Positions 10,101-20,013 of a DNA stretch of 64,000 nt are shown here, piece by piece. The DNA is from Microbacterium terrisoli (GTDB lineage: Bacteria > Actinomycetota > Actinomycetes > Actinomycetales > Microbacteriaceae), in assembly GCF_030866805.1 (NCBI RefSeq), contig NZ_CP133019.1:62001-126000 (forward strand), read 5' to 3'. The position numbers and the translations under genes are program-made. The notes under the pieces were generated by a model. The model was not told the DNA's origin. It saw only the letters and a program-made list of their open reading frames with translations, and did not search any database. The first letter of the stretch is position 1. Each line of letters starts with the position of its first letter.

Positions 10101-11363
10101 CCCGGGGGGACGTCGGGACCGGGCACGTTCACGTTCGTGGCCCCGCCTGCCATCTCGACGATCGTGCCCGATCAGGGTCCGACGGCGGGTGGCACGGTCG
10201 TGATGATCACGGGCGTGGGCTTGGATGCTGCGACTGGGGTGACCTTTGATGGTGTGGCGGGAACGGCCTTGTCGGTTGTTGCTGGTGTCATCACGGTGAC
10301 CACGCCTGCGCATGCAGCCGGCGCGGTGGATGTGGTGGTGCAGTCGCCGAACGGTGATTCTGCCCCGGGCACGTTCACGTATGTCGCGCCGCCTGCCGCT
10401 CCTACCATCGCGGACCTGTCGCCAGATCAGGGTCCAACGGCGGGTGGCACGACGGTGACGATCACGGGCACCGGTTTCACGGGTGCGACGGCTGTGGACT
10501 TCGGTGGTGTTGCTGCCGGTTCGTTCACGGTGGTCAGTGACACGCAGATCACGGCGACTACGCCGGCGCACGCCGCCGGGCCTGTGGATGTGACGGTCAC
10601 GGCGCCCGGGGGGACGTCGGGTCCGGGCACGTTCACGTTCGTGGCGCCGCCTGCCATCTCGACGATCGTGCCCGATCAGGGTCCGACGGCGGGTGGCACG
10701 GTCGTGATGATCACGGGCGTGGGCTTGGATGCTGCGACTGGGGTGACCTTTGATGGTGTGGCGGGAACGGCCTTGTCGGTTGTTGCTGGTGTCATCACGG
10801 TGACCACGCCTGCGCATGCAGCCGGCGCGGTGGATGTGGTGGTGCAGTCGCCGAATGGTGATTCTGCTCCGGGTACGTTCACGTATGTGGCCCCGCCTGC
10901 GGCTCCTGCCGTCACCGGAGTCGATCCTGATCAGGGTCCGACGGCGGGTGGCACGGTCGTGACGATCACGGGAACAGGGCTGGATGCCGCGACCGGGGTG
11001 ACCTTCGACGGCGAGCCCGGCACGGACTTCTCGGTGACGGGCGGAGTGATCACGGTGACCACGCCGGCGGGTTCGGCTGGTCCCGCGGATGTGGTGGTGC
11101 AGTTGCCGAACGGTGACTCTGCCCCGGGCACGTTCACCTACGTCGCCCCGTCGACCGCGCCGGGGAACGGCGGTTCCGGCAACGGCGGCGCAGGTGGCAG
11201 CGGGGTCGGTGCGGGGGGCACCGGCTCCGTGAACGCCGGAGGGACACTGCCGGTCACCGGTGGTGACGCGGGGGTGGCGGGCGGTCTCGGACTGGTCGCA
11301 CTGATGTTGACGCTGGCAGGTGCGGTGCTCATCATCGCCCGCAGGCGCAGTTCCATCCGGTGA
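7158..11363 (+). CDS. LPXTG-anchored surface protein, choice-of-anchor-G-like N-terminus and ten IPT/TIG repeats
   Basis: This 1401-residue wall-attached protein probably works in adhesion or surface structure. It starts at ATG 7158, seven bases after AGGAGA. A signal peptide with PAHAASVG cleavage comes first. About 440 residues follow that begin with ATGRYLSGSLLD, resembling the choice-of-anchor G group. Ten Ig-like IPT/TIG domains of about 80 residues follow, each with xSGPTAGGT or DQGPTAGGT and a PGTFTFVAPP-like end. A Gly/Ser/Asn-rich linker leads to a sorting signal: LPVTG, a hydrophobic helix and RRRSSIR. A class-type sortase would anchor it. Repeats are almost identical at DNA level and use many T-ending codons, unlike neighbours, suggesting recent internal duplication. 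Confidence 0.9.
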   Translation: MTARTIRPRPRALGRRGLVPPIALGAVAAVVLAGAVALPAHAASVGTSNATGRYLSGSLLDLDTDLVAAIGGVSASSTGTADQTQANPLNLSALGSTVTLNVPGGIQLPLQIGDIGAVSQYAQARSDGSSTGASGLISGSGGIGTGGDPTPGPLHLNLAQAVSSLSGTLATQAAQLANLDLMIGATTAIANQTAPAAASGDYRIADANLTFTSPVLANLTADIDTQVANVQNVVDGLAGSSGTLAGALGGLLNSLGLLTTTVSVGTSDLNAAVASLLTGTLSSPTYPGVTIDLSTGTVSVDLAQITALEGLAPNTDLLTDTVINAIGTRITGLVQELLTNVQTKLTQVTDALSVNASVSLLGANVVTIDSTISALRNGDLTGVSLGSVPLPGGLDQSGIVAALNAPLTAVGTAIGAVGTTVLAPVTSTLVPALKPVLNAVVTLTANNQSTSGGVFTETALRATVLPAANALQLNVANATVGPNALLATPVISSLTPTSGPTAGGTTVTITGTGFTGATAVDFGGAAATFTVVNDTQVTATTPAHAAGPVDVTVTTPGGTSGPGTFTFVAPPAAPVISSLTPTSGPTAGGTVVTITGTGFTGATAVAFGTDAAATFTVVSDTQVTATTPAHAAGPVDVTVTAPGGTSGPGTFTFVAPPAAPIIADLSPDQGPTAGGTTVTVTGTGFTGATGVTFDGAPGTSFTVDSDTQITVTTPAGSPGPADVVVQSPNGDSAPGTFTFVAPPAISTIVPDQGPTAGGTVVMITGVGLDAATGVTFDGVAGTALSVVAGVITVTTPAHAAGAVDVVVQSPNGDSAPGTFTYVAPPAAPVISSLTPTSGPTAGGTVVTITGTGFTGATGVTFDGAPGTSFTVDSDTQITVTTPAHAAGAVDVVVQSPNGDSAPGTFTYVAPPAAPVISSLTPTSGPTAGGTVVTITGTGFTGATAVAFGTDAAATFTVVSDTQITATTPAHAAGPVDVTVTAPGGTSGPGTFTFVAPPAISTIVPDQGPTAGGTVVMITGVGLDAATGVTFDGVAGTALSVVAGVITVTTPAHAAGAVDVVVQSPNGDSAPGTFTYVAPPAAPTIADLSPDQGPTAGGTTVTITGTGFTGATAVDFGGVAAGSFTVVSDTQITATTPAHAAGPVDVTVTAPGGTSGPGTFTFVAPPAISTIVPDQGPTAGGTVVMITGVGLDAATGVTFDGVAGTALSVVAGVITVTTPAHAAGAVDVVVQSPNGDSAPGTFTYVAPPAAPAVTGVDPDQGPTAGGTVVTITGTGLDAATGVTFDGEPGTDFSVTGGVITVTTPAGSAGPADVVVQLPNGDSAPGTFTYVAPSTAPGNGGSGNGGAGGSGVGAGGTGSVNAGGTLPVTGGDAGVAGGLGLVALMLTLAGAVLIIARRRSSIR
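8625..11160 (+). repeat. ten tandem TIG-domain repeats, mosaic at DNA level
   Basis: Each unit is about 230-260 bases. Four unit types (starting VISSLTPTS, xIADLSPDQ, ISTIVPDQ and AVTGVDPDQ) recur in mixed order with long identical stretches. The order by type is A A B C A A C B C D. This pattern is expected from unequal recombination or gene conversion within the array, so copy number may vary between strains and short-read assembly may collapse it. Confidence 0.9.
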
Positions 11364-11368
11364 GAGAA

Positions 11369-11404
11369 GGAGCGGAGAGCGCGACATATCGCGCTCTCCG
11401 CTCC
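11369..11404. terminator. bidirectional terminator hairpin
   Basis: A perfect 16-bp stem (11369-11384 with 11389-11404) closes a CATA tetraloop. It lies between the convergent surface-protein gene and argG, 5 bases after the former's stop. No long T-run follows, as is common in GC-rich actinobacteria. Confidence 0.85.
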
Positions 11405-11437
11405 ACTGTCTGCAGAGCCGGCAGCCGGCAGCAGTGC

Positions 11438-12910
<1,473 letters not shown>

Positions 12911-12989
12911 TCACACCGCCTCGAAGAGTGAGCCCTGCGCCCGATAAGATGGGGCGTAACCCGTTCGCACACAACCCGGGGGTCCTCTC

Positions 12990-14273
12990 ATGCCAGGAAT
13001 CGTCATTGTCGGAGTCCAGTGGGGCGATGAGGGCAAGGGCAAGGCCACTGATCTGCTCGGCGATCGCACCGACTGGGTCGTGAAGTTCAACGGCGGCAAC
13101 AACGCGGGCCACACAGTGGTCGTGGGTGAAGAAAAGTACGCGCTGCACCTACTGCCCAGCGGCATCCTGAGCCCCGGGGTCATCCCGGTGATCGGCAACG
13201 GCGTCGTCATCGACCTCGAGGTGCTGTTCGGTGAACTCGAAGCGCTCTCGGCGCGCGGCGTGGATGTCTCGCGGCTGAAGATCAGCGCCAACGCGCACAT
13301 CATCACGCAGTACCACCGCACGCTCGACAAGGTCACCGAGCGGTTCCTGGGCAAGCGACAGATCGGCACGACCGGCCGCGGCATCGGCCCGACGTACGCC
13401 GACAAGATCAACCGCGTCGGCATCCGCGTACAGGATCTGTTCGACGAGAACATCCTGCGCCAGAAGATCGAGGGCGCGCTCGACCAGAAGAACCACCTGC
13501 TGGTCAAGGTGTTCAACAGGCGCGCGATCACGTGCGACGAGGTGCTCGAAGACCTGCTCTCGTACGCCGACCGGCTGCGGCCGATGGTCGACGACACCGC
13601 ACTGCTGCTGAACGACGCGCTGGATGCCGGTGACGTCGTCGTGTTCGAGGGCGGGCAGGCCACGATGCTCGACATCGACCACGGCACGTATCCGTTCGTG
13701 ACCTCGTCGTCGGCGACTGCCGGCGGGGCGGCCACCGGCTCCGGCGTGGGTCCGCGGCGGCTGGATCGCATCGTCGGGATCGTCAAGGCGTACACGACCC
13801 GGGTGGGTTCGGGTCCGTTCCCGACCGAGCTGTTCGATGAGTCCGGAGACTGGCTGCGCTCCCGCGGATTCGAATTCGGCACCACCACGGGGCGCCCGCG
13901 CCGCGTCGGCTGGTACGACGCGCCTGTGACTCGCTACGCGACGCGTATCAACGGCATCACCGACCTCGTGCTCACCAAGCTCGACATCCTCACCGGGCGC
14001 GAGCAGATCCCGGTGTGCGTCGCGTACGACGTGGACGGTACGCGGTTCGACGAGGTGCCGGTGAACCAGACCGACTTCCACCACGCGACCCCGATCTACG
14101 AATACCTGCCCGGCTGGAGCGACGACATCTCGGGCGCGCGCTCGTTCGAAGACCTGCCGCAGGCCGCACAGGACTACGTGCTCGCGCTGGAGGCGATGAG
14201 CAACACCCGCATCTCGGTGATCGGCGTGGGCGCCGCCCGTGACGCGGTCGTCGTGCGTCACGACCTCGCCTGA
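12990..14273 (+). CDS. purA: adenylosuccinate synthetase
   Basis: PurA converts IMP and aspartate to adenylosuccinate using GTP, the first committed step to AMP. Its 427 residues carry GDEGKGK (12-18, with Asp13) and NNAGHT (His41), then the conserved [12 protein letters not shown] and the GTP-binding end TKLDIL. A GGGGG stretch precedes the ATG. A TAAGAT hexamer at 12945-12950 is a possible -10 box. The gene is divergent from argG, so both share a 120-base control region, and the lactonase-like gene begins 3 bases after its stop. Confidence 0.97.
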   Translation: MPGIVIVGVQWGDEGKGKATDLLGDRTDWVVKFNGGNNAGHTVVVGEEKYALHLLPSGILSPGVIPVIGNGVVIDLEVLFGELEALSARGVDVSRLKISANAHIITQYHRTLDKVTERFLGKRQIGTTGRGIGPTYADKINRVGIRVQDLFDENILRQKIEGALDQKNHLLVKVFNRRAITCDEVLEDLLSYADRLRPMVDDTALLLNDALDAGDVVVFEGGQATMLDIDHGTYPFVTSSSATAGGAATGSGVGPRRLDRIVGIVKAYTTRVGSGPFPTELFDESGDWLRSRGFEFGTTTGRPRRVGWYDAPVTRYATRINGITDLVLTKLDILTGREQIPVCVAYDVDGTRFDEVPVNQTDFHHATPIYEYLPGWSDDISGARSFEDLPQAAQDYVLALEAMSNTRISVIGVGAARDAVVVRHDLA

Positions 14274-14276
14274 GGC

Positions 14277-15524
14277 ATGCGCTTCTACACAGGCGGCTAC
14301 ACCGCCGACATGAAGGGCGCGGCGACAGGCATCGGCATCCTGCTCGCCGGTGCGTCCGACGACGTGCTCGCAGGCGGACCGCTCGGGTTCGCGGGGGATG
14401 CCGCGGCAACCGGCGGGTCGCCCTCGTGGGTCGCGGCCCACCCGACCTTGGACGTGCTGTACGCCGCGCTCGAGGGCGACGGCGCGGTTCAGGCGTTCGC
14501 GCAGACGGGCGAGGCATCCTTCGTTCCGCTCGGCGCGCCCGTCGCCGCGGGAGAGCTCGCCTGCCATGTGGCGGTCGCTCCCGACGGGGCGTCGCTGATC
14601 GCGTCGTGCTGGGGCGACGGTCGCATCGTGCGAATGGCACTGGATGCCACGGGCCGCCCGTCGTCGCCCACCCTCGCGCCCACTGCCGTCGATCCCTACG
14701 CCGACGTCGACCCGTTCGCTGACGTCGACCCGTTCGCCGACGTCGACCCGTTCTCGGGCACCGTCGTCGACCTGTCCCCGGCCGCGAGAGAACAGCGGGC
14801 GGACGAGAGCGCGGGGGAACCCCATACTCTCGCCGGCCAGATGTTCTCTCGCGGGTCGGAACGCGGGTCGGAGAGTGGGGCGGGAGGTCGCGGGTCGGAG
14901 ACCACGGGGCAGGATGCCGCGGCCGAGCGGGTCTCGCGCAGCCACCAGACCGTGTACCTGCCGGGCGGAGTGGTGGCCACGACCGACATGGGGCTGGATC
15001 TCGTGCGGTTCTGGCGCCGAGGGCCGAAGGGTCTGCGCGCGGCAGGGCAGGTCGTGCTCCCGCGGGGCAGCGGCCCGCGCCACATGCGCTGGCACCCGAG
15101 CGGGCACCTGTACGTCGTGACCGAGCTGTCGCTCGAGGTGTTCGCGCTCGCCGCCGACACGTCCGGCGCCTGGCGCGTGGTCGCCGGCTCGTCGCTGGGC
15201 CCCGGACTTCTCGACGGGGATGCTGCGGCCGAGCTCGCGACATCCCGTGACGGCACGTTCCTCTATGCCGGCGTGCGCGGGTCGAACACGATAGCGACCC
15301 TGCGCGTGCGCGGCGACGGGTCGCAGCTGCAGCCGGTCGCGATCGCCGAGACGGGAGTGGACTGGCCGCGACACCACCTCATCGAGCGCGACACGCTCCT
15401 GGTGGCCGGTCAGCTGTCGAACGAGGTCGCCTCGCTCGGACTCGACGAGCGCACCGGAGTGCCCGGCCCGGTTCGGCATCGCACCGCCGTGCCCTCGCCC
15501 ACCTGCCTGCTGCCCGTCCGCTGA
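14277..15524 (+). CDS. lactonase family beta-propeller protein (6-phosphogluconolactonase-like) with an inserted repeat segment
   Basis: The 415-residue protein resembles the seven-bladed Pgl-type lactonase family, with N-terminal FYTGGYT and blades around GGSPSWVAAHPT, GELACHVAVAPDG and GSGPRHMRWHPSG. Such proteins hydrolyse 6-phosphogluconolactone or related sugar lactones in the cytoplasm, but this assignment is only by family. Residues 139-222 form an odd insertion: four copies of a DVDPFA unit, then a low-complexity Ser/Gly/Arg/Glu stretch encoded by a palindromic DNA element. It sits 3 bases after purA and is probably co-transcribed. The start follows a GAGG. Confidence 0.8.
   Translation: MRFYTGGYTADMKGAATGIGILLAGASDDVLAGGPLGFAGDAAATGGSPSWVAAHPTLDVLYAALEGDGAVQAFAQTGEASFVPLGAPVAAGELACHVAVAPDGASLIASCWGDGRIVRMALDATGRPSSPTLAPTAVDPYADVDPFADVDPFADVDPFSGTVVDLSPAAREQRADESAGEPHTLAGQMFSRGSERGSESGAGGRGSETTGQDAAAERVSRSHQTVYLPGGVVATTDMGLDLVRFWRRGPKGLRAAGQVVLPRGSGPRHMRWHPSGHLYVVTELSLEVFALAADTSGAWRVVAGSSLGPGLLDGDAAAELATSRDGTFLYAGVRGSNTIATLRVRGDGSQLQPVAIAETGVDWPRHHLIERDTLLVAGQLSNEVASLGLDERTGVPGPVRHRTAVPSPTCLLPVR
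14696..14756 (+). repeat. 18-bp tandem repeat encoding ADVDPF
   Basis: About three and a half near-identical 18-base units lie in frame in the lactonase-like gene and encode repeated Asp-Val-Asp-Pro-Phe-Ala. The acidic loop interrupts the propeller fold. Slippage could change copy number without shifting the frame. Confidence 0.85.
14782..14859. repeat. inverted-repeat element inside a coding sequence
   Basis: Arms CCGCGAGAGAACA (14782-14794) and its exact complement (14842-14854) flank a 47-base interior. The right arm and flank (14839-14859) match 249-269 with one mismatch, so this looks like a dispersed repeat. Here it is read through in frame as low-complexity protein. Confidence 0.75.
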
Positions 15525-15579
15525 GCCGCCCGCTCGCCGAGCCGGCCGCGTGCCGAGCCGCCCGAACGCGGGCCTGCGG

Positions 15580-16743
15580 CTACTGCTTCGCGTCCTGCTT
15601 CGGAATCACGACCTGTTTGATGATCAGCAGCACCGAAGCGGTGACGGGGATGGCCACCAGCGCGCCGAGCAGTCCGAGCAGGGTGCCGCCCACGAGGGCT
15701 CCGATCACGACCAGCGATCCCGGCACCGAGACCGCCTTGTTCATCACGCGCGGAGTGAGCACATATGCCTCGATCTGCATATAGATCAGGTAGACGATCG
15801 CGAAGATCAGCGCAGCGATCGGGCTCGAGAACAGCGCGATGATCGTGCCGATGAACCAGAACAGCACCGAACCGACGAGTGGGATCAGTGTGATCAGGAA
15901 CGCCACGACCGCCAGCAGCAGCGGGAACGGCAGCCCGAGCACGGTGTACAGGATGAACGTGACGATCGAGTTGAAGAGCGCCAGCACGACCATGCCGCCG
16001 AGGTAGCTGCCGATCGAGGTCGTGATCTGCTCGGTCAGCGACGAGACCTGGGCGCGGCTGCGGGCCGGGGCCAGCCGCGTGAACGAGTGCTTCATCGCCG
16101 GCAGCGAGGAGAGGAAGTACAGGCTCAGGACGAGGATGATGATGATCCCCGAGATCGTGGTGCCGATCGTCACGCCCACCTGCACGACGCCGCCGCCGAT
16201 TGCGGCGATGTTGCCGGGGTCGGTCAAGAACTTCTGAATCTGCTGGACGATGGAACCCACCTGGTCGCCGAAAGAGTTCTGCAGCCATGCGTAGAAGTCG
16301 GATGCCTGGAAGTTCGTGACGAGGCTCGGGATGTCTTTGATGAACTTCGTGACCTGCGAGATCACTGTCGGGATGATCAGCCACAGCACGCCCACGATGA
16401 TGACGGCGAACCCCGTGTAGACGATCACGATGCTCCACGCGCGCGTGACGCTATGACGCTCGAGCATTCGCACGAGCGGATCGAGCCCGAGCGCGAAGAA
16501 CAGCGCGAAGACCACGTAGATGATCACCGTCGACAGGTTCGAGACGGCGAGCCCCAGGAGGGCCGCCACCAGTGCGCCCACCGTGAAGAAGAACCCCACG
16601 CCGAACGGGTGGTTCAAACTCGCCCAGAACGTGCGCGAGGGCGGCGCCTCCCCCGACTCGGCGGCGATCTCGTCATTTGCCGGGCCGGTGGGCGCCGCAG
16701 CGACAGCATCGTCGGCGGGCTGGGCTGCGTCGGTCATGGTCAC
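15580..16743 (-). CDS. AI-2E family transporter (permease)
   Basis: This 387-residue integral membrane protein of the AI-2E/TqsA/PerM family has about eight predicted helices. Family landmarks include an N-terminal hydrophobic pair after NHPFGVGFFFTVG, a large soluble loop (about 130-190) with QIQKFLTDP, and the end segment GSLVVIGALVGGTLLGLLGALVAIP. Members export autoinducer-2, act as Na+/H+ antiporters, or have unknown cargo, so substrate is not assigned. The N-terminal 35 residues are acidic and Ala/Pro-rich. A second ATG two codons on is an equally good start. It converges with the lactonase-like gene. Confidence 0.88.
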   Translation of the reverse strand: MTMTDAAQPADDAVAAAPTGPANDEIAAESGEAPPSRTFWASLNHPFGVGFFFTVGALVAALLGLAVSNLSTVIIYVVFALFFALGLDPLVRMLERHSVTRAWSIVIVYTGFAVIIVGVLWLIIPTVISQVTKFIKDIPSLVTNFQASDFYAWLQNSFGDQVGSIVQQIQKFLTDPGNIAAIGGGVVQVGVTIGTTISGIIIILVLSLYFLSSLPAMKHSFTRLAPARSRAQVSSLTEQITTSIGSYLGGMVVLALFNSIVTFILYTVLGLPFPLLLAVVAFLITLIPLVGSVLFWFIGTIIALFSSPIAALIFAIVYLIYMQIEAYVLTPRVMNKAVSVPGSLVVIGALVGGTLLGLLGALVAIPVTASVLLIIKQVVIPKQDAKQ

Positions 16744-16871
16744 ACTCTATTGGTGCGTCGCGACGTCGCGGGGGAGGATGCCGCGGTTCCGGCGGCATCG
16801 TCATGAACGGCGCTGAGAAGCGGTGGCGAGGTAGTGTCGGTACGCACTGTGACGGACGCGGGGAGGATGGC

Positions 16872-17171
16872 ATGACCGACGTCGAAGACCCGATGGTGAC
16901 GCTGCGCCGTCTTCGCGGAAGCATCGACAACATCGACGCGTCGCTGATCTATCTGCTTGCCGAGCGGTTCAAGTGCACCAAACAGGTGGGGCGGCTGAAG
17001 GCCGAACACTCCATGCCGCCGTCGGACCCGGCGCGCGAAGAGCAGCAGGTCGCCCGTCTGCGGCGATTGGCAGAAGAGGCCGAATTGGACCCGGAGTTCG
17101 CGCACAAGTGGTTCGCGTTCGTGGTGGCAGAGGTCATCCGCCACCACGAAGCGGCCGCCGAAGACGCCTGA
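16872..17171 (+). CDS. chorismate mutase (AroQ type, short)
   Basis: The 99-residue all-helical enzyme would convert chorismate to prephenate for Phe and Tyr synthesis. LRRLRGSIDNIDASLIYLLAER opens helix 1, with the second Arg in the position used to bind the substrate; KCTKQVGRLK and PPSDPAREEQQVARLRRLAEE follow, all family-typical. The start was set at ATG 16872 because of GGGAGG just upstream; longer in-frame starts lack support. It stands alone, divergent from the AI-2E family gene. Actinobacterial AroQ enzymes often need DAHP synthase as partner, which cannot be tested here. Confidence 0.9.
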   Translation: MTDVEDPMVTLRRLRGSIDNIDASLIYLLAERFKCTKQVGRLKAEHSMPPSDPAREEQQVARLRRLAEEAELDPEFAHKWFAFVVAEVIRHHEAAAEDA

Positions 17172-17628
17172 GCGCGCGCCCAGCAGCGCACGCACTCAGG
17201 GCACGAGCCGGCGCAGCATGCCGAACGCGGCGACGCCCAGAACGACGATCGCCACCAGCATCCACAGCGACAATCCCACGGGCGCCGGGGCGCGACGAAC
17301 ATGCCGATGCCGCGACGCTTGTACAGCACTCCCTTGTCGACGGATGTCAAGGCTCCGATTTTCGGGTGAATGCCGAATCCTGCTCGGGTTGCGTCCTTCT
17401 ACCGACTCACGTAACGTCAATAGAAGGGCTTGTGCGTGCCACGCGTGTGCACACGGCCCCGACGACCAGTCCGCGACCTCGTCGGCTGCCCCTGGGGCGG
17501 GTTCGACGTGGGCGTATGGTCGGCGGTCTGGACGACGAACCCGATGTGCGTCGCCATGGCACGACCTCCGGTACTCCGATGACGTGGGCCGAGCGCGTGT
17601 CGTGAAGATCGTCACCCGGGCGTAACCA
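17172..17628. other. 457-base region before the proVWX operon
   Basis: No firm gene was found. On the minus strand a frame ending at 17196 closes with a single hydrophobic helix (GLSLWMLVAIVVLGVAAFGMLRRL), which could be a tiny membrane peptide starting near 17290, but no start or ribosome site supports it. On the plus strand TTGCGT (17389-17394), 17 bases, TAACGT (17412-17417) is a plausible promoter giving proV a leader of about 200 bases. Confidence 0.4.
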
Positions 17629-18951
17629 ATGCAGCCCCGTCAAGGCTGCCGAGGCCAAGCAAAAGTGACCATCCCACCCGCCGTCGAGGCGAAGAACCTG
17701 TTCAAAGTCTTCGGGCGCAGTCCCAAAGACGCCGTTCGTCGATTGAAGGCCGGGCAGACCCGCGCTGATGTGCGGGATGCCGGTACCGCCGCGGTGATCG
17801 ATGCGAGCTTCACCGTCCAGCCCGGCGAGATCTTCGTGATCATGGGCCTGTCGGGCTCGGGCAAGTCCACGATCATCCGCATGCTCAACGGGCTTCTGCA
17901 GCCGAGTTCTGGCGAAGTGCTCGTCAAGGGTGAGAACGTCACGACCGCCAACGCCGCCGAGCTGCGCCGCATCCGCCGCACGTCGATGTCGATGGTGTTC
18001 CAGCACTTCGCACTGCTGCCCCATCGCTCGGTGATCGACAACGCCGCGTACGGCCTCGAGATCCAGGGCGTCGGCAGGGCCGAGCGTCGGGAGCGCGCCC
18101 GCGAGATCCTCGAGAAGGTAGGTCTGGGCGACCGCGTCGACGCCATGCCCGATGAGCTCTCCGGCGGCATGAAGCAGCGGGTCGGCCTTGCACGCGGTCT
18201 TGCGGCGGGCACCGACATCCTGCTCATGGATGAAGCGTTCTCGGCACTGGACCCGCTGATCCGGCGTGAGCTGCAGGAGCAGCTGGTCGAGCTGCAGCAG
18301 GAGCTGGGGCGCACGATCATCTTCATCACGCACGATCTGAACGAGGCGATGTTCCTCGGCGACCGGATCGCGGTCATGCGCGACGGGCGCATCGTGCAGA
18401 ACGGCACACCCGAAGAGATCCTCACCGACCCGGCCAACGACTATGTCGCACAGTTCGTGCAGGATGTCGATCGCGCACGTGTGCTCACCGTCGCGGCAGT
18501 CATGGAGCGCCCGCTGTCGGTGCCGGTCTCGGCCGGTATCCGCGGTGCGCTGCGCGTCATGCGCGAAGAGCAGATCGGCGAGGTGTTCGTCGTCGAGAAC
18601 CGTCGGCTGCTGGGCGTGGTCACCGATCGTGCCGTGATCCGGGCGGTCAAGTCCGGAACCGCCGACCTGCGCGCGATCGCCGACCGCAGCGTGCGCCGAC
18701 TTGCCGCGGATGATCTGCTCTCCAGCGTGGTCGAGCACGCCGTCGGCAGCCCTGTCTCGCTTCCCGTGGTGGGAGACGAAGGGCGTCTGATCGGGGTCGT
18801 GCCGCGCATCACTCTGCTGGCGGCGCTGGGCAACGTGCCGGCGACGACCCAGCCGGTCTCGATCGTGCCGGCGACGGCCCTCCAACTCGCTCGGGAGATC
18901 ACGGAGCTCGCCCCGGACGCCCTGGCCGCGGCCGAAGGGAGCGTGCGGTGA
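17629..18951 (+). CDS. proV: glycine betaine/proline ABC transporter ATP-binding protein with CBS domains
   Basis: This 440-residue ATPase energises uptake of compatible solutes. The Walker A loop GLSGSGKST is at about 73-81, followed by LSGGMKQRVGLARG (signature), LLMDEAFSALDP (Walker B) and FITHDLNEA (switch). The long insert KVFGRSPKDAVRRLKAG before Walker A and the two C-terminal CBS-like modules (about 285-410) are typical of ProV/OpuAA, where they sense ionic strength or nucleotides. ATG 17629 was used; GTG 17665 is an alternative, and neither has a strong ribosome site. It overlaps proW by one base. Confidence 0.93.
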   Translation: MQPRQGCRGQAKVTIPPAVEAKNLFKVFGRSPKDAVRRLKAGQTRADVRDAGTAAVIDASFTVQPGEIFVIMGLSGSGKSTIIRMLNGLLQPSSGEVLVKGENVTTANAAELRRIRRTSMSMVFQHFALLPHRSVIDNAAYGLEIQGVGRAERRERAREILEKVGLGDRVDAMPDELSGGMKQRVGLARGLAAGTDILLMDEAFSALDPLIRRELQEQLVELQQELGRTIIFITHDLNEAMFLGDRIAVMRDGRIVQNGTPEEILTDPANDYVAQFVQDVDRARVLTVAAVMERPLSVPVSAGIRGALRVMREEQIGEVFVVENRRLLGVVTDRAVIRAVKSGTADLRAIADRSVRRLAADDLLSSVVEHAVGSPVSLPVVGDEGRLIGVVPRITLLAALGNVPATTQPVSIVPATALQLAREITELAPDALAAAEGSVR

Positions 18952-19898
18952 TGAGCGACCTCATCCGTCTTCCGCTCGGTGACATCGTCGAGGCCTTCAT
19001 CACCTGGGTCATCGACGTGTTCGGCGGCTTCTTCGACGTGATCTCGACGATCTTCGGCGGCCTGTACGACGGCGCCGAGTGGCTGTTCACGACGCCGCCG
19101 TTCTGGGTCGTCATCATCGTGATCGCTGCGATCGCCTGGCTGGCCAGAGGGTGGCAGCTCGCGGTCGGCACGGTGATCGGGCTGCTCGTGATCGTCTCGG
19201 TCGATCAGTGGGAGAACGCGATGCAGACGCTCGCGCTGACCATCGTCGCGGTGCTCATCGCGGTCGTGATCGCGATTCCCGTCGGCATCTGGGCCGCCCG
19301 CTCGCAGACGGTCTCCAAGGTCGTTCGCCCGATCCTCGACTTCTTGCAGACGATGCCGGCATTCGTGTACCTGATCCCTGCGATCTTCCTGTTCGGCATC
19401 GGGGTCGTTCCCGGAATGGTGGCCACGATCCTGTTCGCGGTCGCACCCGGTGTGCGCCTGACCGAACTGGGCATTCGCGGCGTGGACAAAGAGGTGGTCG
19501 AGGCGGGCAACGCGTTCGGCGCCACGCCGGGGCGCATCCTGCGCCAGATCCAGCTGCCGCTGGCGATGCCGTCGATCATGGCCGGTGTCAACCAGATCAT
19601 CATGCTCGCCCTCTCGATGGCCGTCATCGCCAGCATGGTCGGCGCTCCCGGCCTGGGCAAGGACATCATCCAGGCACTGAGCCGCACCGACATCTCGCTC
19701 GGGTTCGAGGCGGGCTTGGCGGTGGTGATCATCGCGATGATCCTCGACCGGGTCACCAGCGGATTCGGGGCGGCGCGCGGGCCGCGCCGACGTGCGGCGT
19801 CGCCCACCTCAAGTGATGAGGTCGGCAAGGCCGACAGTACGGCGCACGTCGACAGCACGGTCGACGCAGCTGCCGATCAGCGCCCCGTCAACGCCTGA
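18951..19898 (+). CDS. proW: glycine betaine/proline ABC transporter permease
   Basis: This 315-residue integral membrane permease belongs to the ProW/OpuAB group. It has an N-terminal segment before about six helices and the EAGNAFGATPGRILRQIQLPLAMPSIMAG loop that contacts the ATPase. The start ATG overlaps the proV TGA by one base (a GTG three bases earlier is possible), showing translational coupling. The C-terminal 50 residues are polar, Ser/Asp-rich and probably cytoplasmic. The binding-protein gene follows after 115 bases that contain hairpins. Confidence 0.93.
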   Translation: MSDLIRLPLGDIVEAFITWVIDVFGGFFDVISTIFGGLYDGAEWLFTTPPFWVVIIVIAAIAWLARGWQLAVGTVIGLLVIVSVDQWENAMQTLALTIVAVLIAVVIAIPVGIWAARSQTVSKVVRPILDFLQTMPAFVYLIPAIFLFGIGVVPGMVATILFAVAPGVRLTELGIRGVDKEVVEAGNAFGATPGRILRQIQLPLAMPSIMAGVNQIIMLALSMAVIASMVGAPGLGKDIIQALSRTDISLGFEAGLAVVIIAMILDRVTSGFGAARGPRRRAASPTSSDEVGKADSTAHVDSTVDAAADQRPVNA

Positions 19899-19920
19899 CG
19901 GGTCCGCGGCATCCAGACTT

Positions 19921-19965
19921 CGGCGCCCTGAGCGCCGAGACAGGCACCCGCGGTACCCCGCGGGT
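19921..19965 (+). promoter_or_regulatory. intercistronic hairpins between proW and proX
   Basis: Two small stems lie here: GGCGC/GCGCC (19922-19936) and ACCCGCGG-TACC-CCGCGGGT (19946-19965, perfect 8-bp stem with tetraloop). A stem before a binding-protein gene could protect its mRNA 5' end and raise proX over proVW, an inference from ABC operons in general. Confidence 0.5.
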
Positions 19966-20013
19966 CTCCCCAACGCCCGTGCCACAGCACACGGGAGGAA
20001 AGGAATCAATCAC

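Noticed and set aside
8625..11160. Repeats of the TIG array as a CRISPR-like array
   Set aside because: The repeats are coding, about 230-260 bases long and have no unique spacers.
8631..11387. Very long open frame on the minus strand opposite the TIG array
   Set aside because: Open only because repeats are identical and GC-rich; its product is Arg/His-rich with no known fold.
17196..17615. 139-residue minus-strand frame with a C-terminal helix
   Set aside because: N-terminal part looks random and no start or ribosome site supports it; a smaller peptide cannot be excluded.
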